Made by a program: the position numbers and the translations under genes
The notes under the pieces: model-generated
Database searches by the model: none
What the model saw: only the letters and a program-made list of their open reading frames with translations
Told to the model about the DNA's origin: nothing
Shown: piece by piece, positions 1 to 5,195 of the stretch
Layout of the letters: the number at the start of each line of letters is the position of its first letter
Numbering within the stretch: the stretch's first letter is position 1
Assembly: GCA_030823965.1 (NCBI GenBank)
Contig: JAVBYP010000015.1
Location: 1 to 5,195 of the forward strand
Reading direction: 5' to 3'
Length of the DNA: 5,195 nucleotides
DNA from: Sideroxydans sp.
Lineage (GTDB): Bacteria > Pseudomonadota > Gammaproteobacteria > Burkholderiales > Gallionellaceae

Positions 1-787
1 TGCCACACGTGTTGTCACAACCAGGGCCGCAGTAACAATCACGACCCCAGTCGCGGAAGGATTCGATGATGCCGCGCAGGTCGCGGTCTTTGGTAAAGAT
101 CATGCCGCCTTCGCCCATGGTGATGTGATGCGCTGGGTAAAAGCTGCAAGTAGCGATATGGCCAAAAGTGCCGACGTGCTGACCTTTGTAGCGAGAACCT
201 AATGCATCGCAGCAATCTTCGATGACCCACAGATCGTGTTTCTTAGCCACTGCCATGACTACATCCAGATCGAAAGGATTGCCCAGCGTGTGGGCGATCA
301 TGATGGCTTTGGTCTTTGGGCTGAGCGCTGCTTCGATCTTGTTTGGATCAATGTTGTAGGTGGTGGGATCGACATCCACGAATACCGGCACCATGCCGTT
401 CTGCAACATCGGGTTCACCGTGGTCGGGAAACCTGCTGCAACGGTGATGACTTCATCGCCCAGCTTCAACGCCCGCGCCCCCAGCTTGTGAGAAGTAAGT
501 GCCGTGAAAGCTAATAGATTCGCTGATGAACCGGATGTCGTGGTCAGGGCGTAAGGCACGCCGACAAATTCAGCGAAACGCTTTTCAAAGGCTTCATTGA
601 AGCGGCCGGTGGTGAGCCATCCATCCAGTGACGCTTCAACCATATTCTTCAGCTCTGCAGCACCAATGACTTTGCCAGATGGGGGGATCACACTTGAACC
701 TGCATTGAATGCTTTCGGTGCATATTGCACAGCACTGTATTGTTCAACCAGATCTAGTATCTGTTGTTTGATCGCTTCTTTACTCAT
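1..787 (-). CDS. rfbH: RfbH: CDP-4-keto-6-deoxy-D-glucose 3-dehydrase (E1), 3' end cut by window edge
   Basis: This PMP- and [2Fe-2S]-dependent cytosolic enzyme removes the C-3 hydroxyl of CDP-4-keto-6-deoxyglucose on the route to CDP-3,6-dideoxyhexoses. My reading gives 262 residues from the ATG at 787 with no stop; the frame leaves the window at the left edge, so roughly the last 40% of a ~437-residue family protein is missing. It has the DegT/DnrJ/EryC1/StrS aminotransferase fold signature, but the usual PLP lysine is histidine: [14 protein letters not shown], with His220 first of the pair. Cysteines at 193, 251, 253 and 261 fit the C-X57-C-X1-C-X7-C cluster motif known from Yersinia E1, with identical numbering. 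There are two adjacent ATGs (790 and 787); I chose 787 because AAGAG at 794-798 lies 6 nt from it and because the numbering matches. It starts 34 nt after the rfbG stop, so it is probably co-transcribed. It needs an E3 reductase partner, not seen here. Confidence 0.95.
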   Translation of the reverse strand, partial: MSKEAIKQQILDLVEQYSAVQYAPKAFNAGSSVIPPSGKVIGAAELKNMVEASLDGWLTTGRFNEAFEKRFAEFVGVPYALTTTSGSSANLLAFTALTSHKLGARALKLGDEVITVAAGFPTTVNPMLQNGMVPVFVDVDPTTYNIDPNKIEAALSPKTKAIMIAHTLGNPFDLDVVMAVAKKHDLWVIEDCCDALGSRYKGQHVGTFGHIATCSFYPAHHITMGEGGMIFTKDRDLRGIIESFRDWGRDCYCGPGCDNTCG

Positions 788-793
788 CATTAG

Positions 794-798
794 CTCTT
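794..798 (-). promoter_or_regulatory. Ribosome binding site of rfbH
   Basis: AAGAG on the minus strand lies 6 nt before the ATG at 787 but only 3 nt before the ATG at 790. This spacing favours the second ATG as the rfbH start. Confidence 0.5.
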
Positions 799-821
799 TC
801 GCTTGTTTCTAAATTGTTAGT

Positions 822-1892
822 TCAACGTGTATTCACATATCGCTGAATCTGTTCCAGCGTAACTGATTTGGTCGCCTTGCCATCTTGATAAGCCCGTTGC
901 CATTCAACAATAGCCTCTAGCGCCTCTTCTAGGTTCCATCTGGGATGCCAATCCAATCGAGATTTGGCCTTGGAACAATCAAGCTTCAAATAATGCGCCT
1001 CATGCGGATGTGCACCTCCATCCACAACCCAGCTCGCCCCCTCGCCCCAAGATTGCGAGAGCTTCTCTACGATCCATTGCACAGGTTTTGCGTCTTCATC
1101 GTTCGGACCGAAATTCCAGCCTTCTGCATAGGCTGCACCCTCTTCGTAAAGCTTCTGTGCCAAAACCAAATAACCCGCTAGGGGCTCTAGTACATGCTGC
1201 CAAGGTCGAATCGCATGAGGGTTGCGGATGTTGACTGGCTTACCTGCGCTAATGGCTCGCATGATGTCTGGAATGAGGCGGTCGTCCGCCCAATCTCCAC
1301 CACCGATGACGTTGCCCGCTCTGCCAGAGGCGATCGCCACGCCATGTTCTTTGTGTTTTTCTGGATGAAAGTATGAGTTGCGATAGGCTGCGGTCACCAA
1401 TTCAGCGCAGCCCTTGCTGCTTGAATAGGGATCATAGCCACCCATCGCTTCGTTCTCGCGGTACCCCCATGCCCACTCACGATTCTCATAGCACTTGTCA
1501 GTGGTGACGTTGACCACGGCTTTGACACTCTTAGTGCTACGCACCGCCTCAAGCAGATTCACCGTGCCCATCACGTTGGTGGAGTAAGTCTCAACCGGCT
1601 CGATGTAGGAATAGCGCACCAATGGTTGTGCCGCCATATGGATGACGATCTCCGGCTGATGCTCAGCGAACACCCTGCGAAGAAGTTCTAGGTCTCGGAT
1701 ATCTCCGATGATGCTGGTCATGCCTTTAGCAACCTCGGCGATCTCGAATAGGCTTGGATCAGTTGGCGGATTCAGTGCATAACCCACCACCTCCGAACCC
1801 ATGGATTGCAACCACAGAGATAGCCAGCTTCCTTTGAAGCCGGTATGCCCAGTCAGCAGTACGCGCTTACCTTTCCAGAATGAAGTATTCAC
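822..1892 (-). CDS. rfbG: RfbG: CDP-glucose 4,6-dehydratase
   Basis: This extended SDR enzyme converts CDP-D-glucose to CDP-4-keto-6-deoxy-D-glucose using tightly bound NAD, the second step after RfbF. With the chosen start it has 356 residues, normal for the family (about 357-360). Visible motifs are the Rossmann loop TGHTGFKG (14-21), HMAAQPLVR (about 86-94), TTDK (130-133, the catalytic Ser/Thr-Asp-Lys region), YSSSK (156-160, catalytic Tyr and Lys) and [12 protein letters not shown] (about 191-202), all strongly typical of RfbG. The start is probably GTG at 1892: it overlaps the rfbF stop in a GTGA (4 nt), has GGAAGG at 1900-1905 seven nt upstream, and gives the usual short N-terminus before FWKGKR. 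In-frame ATGs at 1907 and 1928 would add 5 and 12 residues with no family support. It is translationally coupled to rfbF. Confidence 0.95.
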   Translation of the reverse strand: MNTSFWKGKRVLLTGHTGFKGSWLSLWLQSMGSEVVGYALNPPTDPSLFEIAEVAKGMTSIIGDIRDLELLRRVFAEHQPEIVIHMAAQPLVRYSYIEPVETYSTNVMGTVNLLEAVRSTKSVKAVVNVTTDKCYENREWAWGYRENEAMGGYDPYSSSKGCAELVTAAYRNSYFHPEKHKEHGVAIASGRAGNVIGGGDWADDRLIPDIMRAISAGKPVNIRNPHAIRPWQHVLEPLAGYLVLAQKLYEEGAAYAEGWNFGPNDEDAKPVQWIVEKLSQSWGEGASWVVDGGAHPHEAHYLKLDCSKAKSRLDWHPRWNLEEALEAIVEWQRAYQDGKATKSVTLEQIQRYVNTR

Positions 1893-2662
1893 TTCCACAC
1901 CTTCCATGGCGCATTGCCGGATTGCCACAATTCTTCCAGATGCATCTTGTCGCGCAGGGTATCCATAGGTTGCCAGAACCCTTCATGATGGAATGCCGCC
2001 AAATCACCCTCTTCGGCCAACCGCTCCATCGGACCGCGCTCCCAAATAGTTTTGTCATCGGCGATATACTCGATCACTTGCGGTGATAACACGAAGAATC
2101 CGCCATTGATCATGGCGCCATCGCCTTTGGGTTTCTCGCGAAAGCTATTTACCTTATTTCCTTGCATGTCGAGCGCACCAAAGCGACCTGGCGGCAAAGT
2201 GGCTGTCAGCGTCGCTTTGACTTTTTGTGCTTTATGAAATGCGATTAGTTCGGTGATGTTGACGTCGCTCACCCCATCGCCATAAGTGAAACAAAAAGCC
2301 TCTTCATTTTTGACGTATTCAGCAACACGCTTCAGACGACCTCCGGTCATCGTCTCGTCGCCGGTATCAACCAGTGTTACCCGCCAAGGTTCGGCGTAGC
2401 GCTGGTGTACCTCCATCTTGTTGTGCTCCATGTCAAAAGTCACATCTGACATGTGCAGGAAATAATTGGCGAAATATTCCTTGATAACGTAACCCTTGTA
2501 ACCGCAACACACCACGAATTCATTGATACCGTGGGCGGAATAGCTCTTCATGATGTGCCACAGAATCGGCTTGCCGCCAATCTCGACCATGGGCTTAGGG
2601 CGGGTGGATGTCTCTTCGCTGATTCGCGTTCCTAGTCCACCTGCAAGAATCACAGCTTTCAT
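1889..2662 (-). CDS. rfbF: RfbF: glucose-1-phosphate cytidylyltransferase
   Basis: This cytosolic nucleotidyltransferase joins CTP and alpha-D-glucose 1-phosphate to give CDP-D-glucose and pyrophosphate, the entry step to CDP-3,6-dideoxyhexoses. It is complete at 257 residues, the usual family length. Visible motifs are the N-terminal nucleotide-binding signature [18 protein letters not shown] (8-25, with Lys23), GDGVSD (128-133, with the metal-binding type Asp129), FREKP (174-178), INGGFF (185-190) and GFWQPMDT (228-235). The TSTRPKP form and the GDGVSD loop distinguish it from dTTP-using RmlA and UTP-using GalU enzymes. The ATG at 2662 has AGGA seven nt upstream and gives the expected [11 protein letters not shown] start. 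It is first of a three-gene run (rfbF-rfbG-rfbH) and is preceded by a 268-nt gap, so it probably opens its own transcription unit. Its stop overlaps the rfbG start. Confidence 0.97.
   Translation of the reverse strand: MKAVILAGGLGTRISEETSTRPKPMVEIGGKPILWHIMKSYSAHGINEFVVCCGYKGYVIKEYFANYFLHMSDVTFDMEHNKMEVHQRYAEPWRVTLVDTGDETMTGGRLKRVAEYVKNEEAFCFTYGDGVSDVNITELIAFHKAQKVKATLTATLPPGRFGALDMQGNKVNSFREKPKGDGAMINGGFFVLSPQVIEYIADDKTIWERGPMERLAEEGDLAAFHHEGFWQPMDTLRDKMHLEELWQSGNAPWKVWK
1898..1905 (-). promoter_or_regulatory. Ribosome binding site of rfbG inside the end of rfbF
   Basis: GGAAGGTG on the minus strand lies within the last codons of rfbF, 5 nt before the GTG at 1892 (7 nt counted from GGAAGG). 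AGGTG pairs with the 16S rRNA tail. It supports the GTG as the rfbG start. Confidence 0.5.
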
Positions 2663-2669
2663 TTGTTTT

Positions 2670-2673
2670 TCCT
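2670..2673 (-). promoter_or_regulatory. Ribosome binding site of rfbF
   Basis: AGGA on the minus strand lies 7 nt before the ATG at 2662, in an A-rich context. It fixes the rfbF start. Confidence 0.65.
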
Positions 2674-2709
2674 ATCAATTAGTTACGTTAGAGTCCGTGA
2701 ACTCTACGC

Positions 2710-2738
2710 ACTATAGCGTCCGACTCTTAACATCGCCC
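2710..2738 (-). promoter_or_regulatory. Candidate weak sigma-70 promoter for rfbFGH
   Basis: On the minus strand TATAGT (2715 to 2710) matches the -10 consensus at five of six positions and would start transcription near 2703, leaving a leader of about 40 nt before the rfbF ATG. The hexamer 17 nt upstream (GGGCGA) does not resemble TTGACA, so an activator would be needed. TATAAA at 2870-2875 is an equally good -10, also without a good -35. This is a guess from sequence only. Confidence 0.2.
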
Positions 2739-2758
2739 TTCCCTACGCCCAACCGCCC
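2736..2758 (-). other. Putative G-quadruplex motif upstream of rfbF
   Basis: The minus strand has four GGG runs separated by loops of 5, 4 and 2 nt (G3-N5-G3-N4-G3-N2-G3), which fits the standard G3N1-7 four-run rule. On the plus strand these are CCC at 2736-2738, 2741-2743, 2748-2750 and 2756-2758. It lies 74 nt upstream of the rfbF start codon on the coding strand, so it could fold in DNA or, if transcription starts further upstream, in the mRNA leader. The motif match is direct; folding and function are unproven. Confidence 0.5.
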
Positions 2759-2797
2759 TACATCCATTGGTCAGTCAATACTTAACAGTTTCTAATG

Positions 2798-2807
2798 GTT
2801 ACGTAAC
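2798..2807. repeat. 10-bp perfect palindrome in the rfbF leader
   Basis: GTTACGTAAC is a perfect inverted repeat. Part of it (ACGTAACTAA, 2801-2810) is repeated in inverted orientation as TTAGTTACGT at 2679-2688, close to the rfbF ribosome binding site. It could be an operator, but a 10-bp match in this much sequence is only modestly unlikely by chance. Confidence 0.3.
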
Positions 2808-2930
2808 TAAGTCTCAGAAAATCGATTGGCGAAGACTTTCTTCTGTATGCACAAAACACAGGGGGCAATTTTATACGGTACGAATTGAATTACCTAAGCT
2901 TTCAACGGCCTATATACATTCGCTCTTGAC

Positions 2931-3890
2931 TTATCTTTTACCCCATCTCACATCCAACCAAACCATCGCTACTAAACAAAATGCCACGCACACACACAGA
3001 TAGGATTGCATCATCCCTTGTTGCAAGCCTATCTGTGCTGACATTCCGATTGCAGCCATAAATACATATTCAACATAGGCCACACGCCTATGACTCATGC
3101 CACTTTGAATGGCCCGTTGGTAATAATGATCACGATGAGCCTCTGTGATTTTCATACCTTGCAATGTGCGCTTGATCAACGTCACAGTCGCATCGGCGAT
3201 GAATGGCAGAAACACGAGCACTGGAAATAGAGGCGGCCAATCTCCTCGCTGCCATCCCCACAGCCCCATCGCTGCTACCAAAAATCCAAGCGGGATGGAT
3301 CCAGCATCTCCCATGAATATTTTGGCGGGAGAGAAGTTGAAGAAAAGAAACCCCAGCGCAGCCGCAGATATCGCCAGATTCATCATTGCAAAACTCTCGT
3401 CGTGTGCGAGCAATGCAGCGATGCCGTAATTGGCAAAGCCAAATAGAGCCATGCCACCTGCCAGCCCATCAGATCCATCCATGAAATTGTAGAGGTTGAT
3501 CATCCACACCACGGCAAACAGCAAGCTGATGGCGATCCAAAAACCTTGCTGGTCATAAATGTTCGCTCCTATCACCAATACGGTCGCTGCGATCATGTGC
3601 GCTAGCAGTCGTTCCTTTACCGATAAATTGTGGAGGTCATCTATGAACGAGACGGCTATCAAAAGAACTGTCGGAACCACTATCCACCAGACCACAGAAG
3701 GCCAAAGCGCTATCCAGCCCGACAGCACTCCCACCATCAAAGCTATTCCACCCGTTCGCGGAACTGGCTTGCTATGTAAGGAGCGCTCGTTGGGAACATC
3801 CTGCACCGCGCTGCCCAACTTGCTGCGCAAGATGATGGCGATCACCGCAGCGGTGATCAAGAACGCAGCGATGGACGGGATGTAGATCAT
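2931..3890 (-). CDS. WecA/WbpL-type polyprenyl-phosphate sugar-1-phosphate transferase (GT4-annotated)
   Basis: This integral inner-membrane enzyme would transfer a UDP-HexNAc sugar 1-phosphate to undecaprenyl phosphate, starting the O-antigen repeat unit. It has 319 residues from the ATG at 3890. Visible family motifs are PNERSLH near 33-39, the Asp pair FIDDLH (84-85), NLYNFMDGSDGLAGG starting at 132 (with Asp138 and Asp141), KIFMGDAGS (about 190-198) and the cytoplasmic loop HRDHYYQR (252-259). Hydrophobic segments run through the whole length, as expected for a protein with about ten or more membrane spans. The start forms ATGA with the stop of the preceding gene; a longer frame to 3959 would put a polar extension before the first membrane span and overlap the neighbour. 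The pairing with a WbpV-like reductase suggests QuiNAc or FucNAc 1-phosphate as substrate, rather than GlcNAc; sequence alone cannot settle this. Confidence 0.9.
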   Translation of the reverse strand: MIYIPSIAAFLITAAVIAIILRSKLGSAVQDVPNERSLHSKPVPRTGGIALMVGVLSGWIALWPSVVWWIVVPTVLLIAVSFIDDLHNLSVKERLLAHMIAATVLVIGANIYDQQGFWIAISLLFAVVWMINLYNFMDGSDGLAGGMALFGFANYGIAALLAHDESFAMMNLAISAAALGFLFFNFSPAKIFMGDAGSIPLGFLVAAMGLWGWQRGDWPPLFPVLVFLPFIADATVTLIKRTLQGMKITEAHRDHYYQRAIQSGMSHRRVAYVEYVFMAAIGMSAQIGLQQGMMQSYLCVCVAFCLVAMVWLDVRWGKR

Positions 3891-4843
3891 TGGTGAGTAT
3901 CTCGATACCACTGAGCGGTCTTTTGTAACCCTTGCTGCAGACGGTATGGTGGTTTCCAATTCAACTCACTACAAATCTTATGACTATCGATCTGCAACGA
4001 CCCCGTCAATCGCAGCAACTGGTCAGATCGACCAGCTATTTTTCCCATCATGGACAGCAGCCACATCGGGCATTGAAATAAACGAGCTGGGCGTCCCATC
4101 TCATCCCCTAGACTGTTAAGTAACTCTGGTGTTGAGATATCTTCACCATCGCAGACCAAGTATGTCTTTCCTGCTGCAGCTGGATGTATGGAACAACTGA
4201 TCAGTGCATCTACCAAGTTGCCGACATAGATCAAACTGCGTTGATTTCTTACTGCTGCAAATGGTAACGGGATACGCCTCGAAACAGCACTAAGCATTTG
4301 CGCTAAATTCCCCTTCACGCCTATGCCATAAACCAGCGGCGGTCGGATGATCACCACCTCCAACCCAGTTTCTGCGGCTACCCGTTGCAATGCCTGCTCT
4401 GCCTCCCATTTGGAAATGCCATAAGGATCTTGCGGAGAGGGTTGATTTATTTCGGAATAACTTTGTCTGCTCTTCGTCTCTTCACCATTAACCTTGATGG
4501 AGCTGACGTAAACGAGGCGCTTTATCCCTGCTCGCACAGCCTGTCGAGCCAAGTTCTCCGCCCCCAATACATTGATCTTACGATACTCCGCCAAGGGATC
4601 AATCGAGCCGTCTTTGATCACATGGACTCGCGCGGCAAGATGTAAGACCACATCCACCCCTTGCAAGGCATCGCTCCAATCCGTATGCGAGCCGATGTCC
4701 CCTACCTGTTTGACAGCACACTCCCCAGGCAGGTCGGTAGATAGATCACGTACCGCGCCGCGCACTAAGAATCGACGGTGAATCAGCTCTTCGCAAATTG
4801 CTCTGCCTACGAAACCAGTCGCCCCCGTAACCAGAAATATCAT
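3887..4843 (-). CDS. NAD-dependent epimerase/dehydratase family protein, WbpV-like (probable UDP-4-keto-6-deoxy-HexNAc reductase)
   Basis: This extended SDR protein has 318 residues from the ATG at 4843. It shows the Rossmann loop TGATGFVG (6-13), HLAARVHV (about 68-75), the SSIKVNGE strand (catalytic Ser near 114-115), YGISK (141-145, catalytic Tyr and Lys), IRPPLVYG and a C-terminal GSLQIDSHK segment followed by LNWKPPY. This combination is typical of the WbpV/WbpK group, which reduces the C-4 ketone of UDP-4-keto-6-deoxy-GlcNAc to give UDP-QuiNAc or UDP-FucNAc after a WbpM-type dehydratase (not in this window). A UDP-sugar 4-epimerase role is the main alternative. The ATG at 4843 shares one base with the preceding stop (TGATG) and puts the Rossmann loop at the proper distance; the longer frame to 4873 adds ten residues inside the upstream gene. 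The next gene overlaps by 4 nt and is its likely functional partner. Confidence 0.88.
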   Translation of the reverse strand: MIFLVTGATGFVGRAICEELIHRRFLVRGAVRDLSTDLPGECAVKQVGDIGSHTDWSDALQGVDVVLHLAARVHVIKDGSIDPLAEYRKINVLGAENLARQAVRAGIKRLVYVSSIKVNGEETKSRQSYSEINQPSPQDPYGISKWEAEQALQRVAAETGLEVVIIRPPLVYGIGVKGNLAQMLSAVSRRIPLPFAAVRNQRSLIYVGNLVDALISCSIHPAAAGKTYLVCDGEDISTPELLNSLGDEMGRPARLFQCPMWLLSMMGKIAGRSDQLLRLTGSLQIDSHKICSELNWKPPYRLQQGLQKTAQWYRDTHQ

Positions 4844-5195
4844 CAGGCTCGTCCGCTTAACAGCCAGCGCCAATATACGGATGAAAGAAAGAAACGGATG
4901 ATGCTCGCCATATGCGAGCGCATGTATCTCCAGCTTTTATGGCTACTTCGGCGGGCGTCATGAATCGCAAAGATCGAGTTACATAAAACAATCTCGAAGC
5001 CACGCAGCACTATCCGAGCACAAAGGTCGACATCTTCATAATATAGAAAATAGCGCTCATCGAATCCGCCGATCTTCTGATAGATATTTCGCGGGAACAG
5101 CATGAACATGCCAGCAACCCAATCCGGTGATGAGATTGATTCCTCCAACCCATCATGGGCTTTAGATTTTCCCCCTAATGCTTTCCGAAATATCT
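4843..5195 (-). CDS. GT2 family glycosyltransferase (rhamnosyltransferase-like), C-terminal part only
   Basis: Only the last 116 residues are visible; the frame is open to the right window edge and the start lies outside. The fragment carries the end of a GT-A domain: DWVAGMFMLFPR (24-35), GGFDERYFLYYEDVDLCARI (42-61, with the Glu-Asp pair expected near the acceptor/catalytic site), and a following His in FAIHDARRSSHKS (75-87). This arrangement is seen in WbbL/RfbN-like rhamnosyltransferases and related O-antigen transferases. The end is basic and aromatic (RFFLSSVYWRW), probably lying on the inner membrane. It would add a sugar to the lipid-linked repeat unit on the cytoplasmic face. Donor and linkage cannot be read from this fragment. 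Its stop overlaps the start of the WbpV-like gene by one base, so the two are probably coupled. Confidence 0.88.
   Translation of the reverse strand, partial: IFRKALGGKSKAHDGLEESISSPDWVAGMFMLFPRNIYQKIGGFDERYFLYYEDVDLCARIVLRGFEIVLCNSIFAIHDARRSSHKSWRYMRSHMASIIRFFLSSVYWRWLLSGRA

Larger units (their letters stand above)
2663..2930 (-). other. Intergenic leader before rfbF
   Basis: This 268-nt stretch between the stop of the WbpL-like gene and rfbF carries no reading frame with protein-like character. The part next to the upstream gene is AT-rich, while 2731-2760 is C-rich on the plus strand. It contains a G-quadruplex motif (2736-2758), a palindrome (2798-2807), a 10-bp inverted repeat and two -10-like hexamers (TATAGT at 2710-2715 and TATAAA at 2870-2875, minus strand). 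I found no stem followed by a T-run, so no intrinsic terminator is called for the upstream operon. The length contrasts with the overlapping genes on one side and the tight rfbFGH spacing on the other, so an internal promoter is likely; this is inference. Confidence 0.6.

Noticed and set aside
236..812. Plus-strand open frames opposite rfbH
   Set aside because: They are antisense shadows of rfbH, whose minus-strand frame shows clear family motifs throughout.
2746..2757. RfaH ops-like sequence GGCGGTTGGGCG on the minus strand before rfbF
   Set aside because: It matches GGCGGTAGCGTG at only 9 of 12 positions and lacks the TAGC core; such a match is expected about once in several leaders of this size, and it lies within the G-rich tract.
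2679..2810. Possible miniature transposable element bounded by the 10-bp inverted repeats
   Set aside because: No target-site duplication is visible at the ends and the repeats are short; a promoter-type arrangement is simpler.
2831..2843. Small hairpin GAAGA-loop-TCTTC after the WbpL-like gene
   Set aside because: The stem is only 5 bp and no T-run follows on the minus strand, so it is not a convincing intrinsic terminator.
2767..3003. Plus-strand open frame crossing the intergenic gap and the end of the WbpL-like gene
   Set aside because: It overlaps a well-supported gene in antisense, has no good ribosome binding site and its translation has no recognisable domain.
3891..3959. N-terminal extension of the WbpL-like protein to 3959
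   Set aside because: The added 23 residues are polar and overlap the WbpV-like gene; the ATGA overlap start leads directly into the first membrane segment.
4844..4873. N-terminal extension of the WbpV-like protein to an ATG at 4873
   Set aside because: The ten extra residues lie inside the upstream glycosyltransferase and push the Rossmann loop away from the N-terminus; the TGATG overlap at 4843 explains the start better.

Overview
The window looks like part of a surface polysaccharide (O-antigen type) locus from a Gram-negative bacterium. The gene families point to a proteobacterium, perhaps beta or gamma, but nothing here fixes the species. All six genes lie on the minus strand, so transcription runs from high to low coordinates. 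No tRNA, rRNA, CRISPR array, insertion sequence or phage gene was seen.

In transcription order, the first block (5195 to 2931) holds the C-terminal end of a GT2 family glycosyltransferase, an extended SDR reductase/epimerase of the WbpV type, and a polyprenyl-phosphate sugar-1-phosphate transferase of the WecA/WbpL type. These three genes overlap by 1 nt and 4 nt and are probably translationally coupled. Together they suggest that a UDP-N-acetyl 6-deoxyhexosamine (QuiNAc or FucNAc type) is finished and loaded onto undecaprenyl phosphate to start the repeat unit, with the glycosyltransferase adding a later sugar.

A 268-nt gap follows (2930 to 2663). It contains a four-run G-quadruplex motif on the coding strand, a 10-bp perfect palindrome, a 10-bp inverted repeat and weak promoter-like hexamers. 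It is probably the leader of the next transcription unit.

The second block (2662 to 1) is rfbF-rfbG-rfbH, the first steps of CDP-3,6-dideoxyhexose synthesis: glucose-1-phosphate to CDP-glucose (RfbF), then CDP-4-keto-6-deoxyglucose (RfbG), then C-3 dehydration by the PMP/[2Fe-2S] enzyme RfbH (E1). rfbH runs off the left edge, but all its diagnostic residues are inside the window. The E3 reductase partner (RfbI/AscD/DdhD) is not next to rfbF as it is in Salmonella and Yersinia, and the gene that would decide the final sugar (abequose, paratose, tyvelose, ascarylose or a branched relative) is outside the window.

The gene content is recognisable throughout. The least explained part is the intergenic leader, not any coding region.
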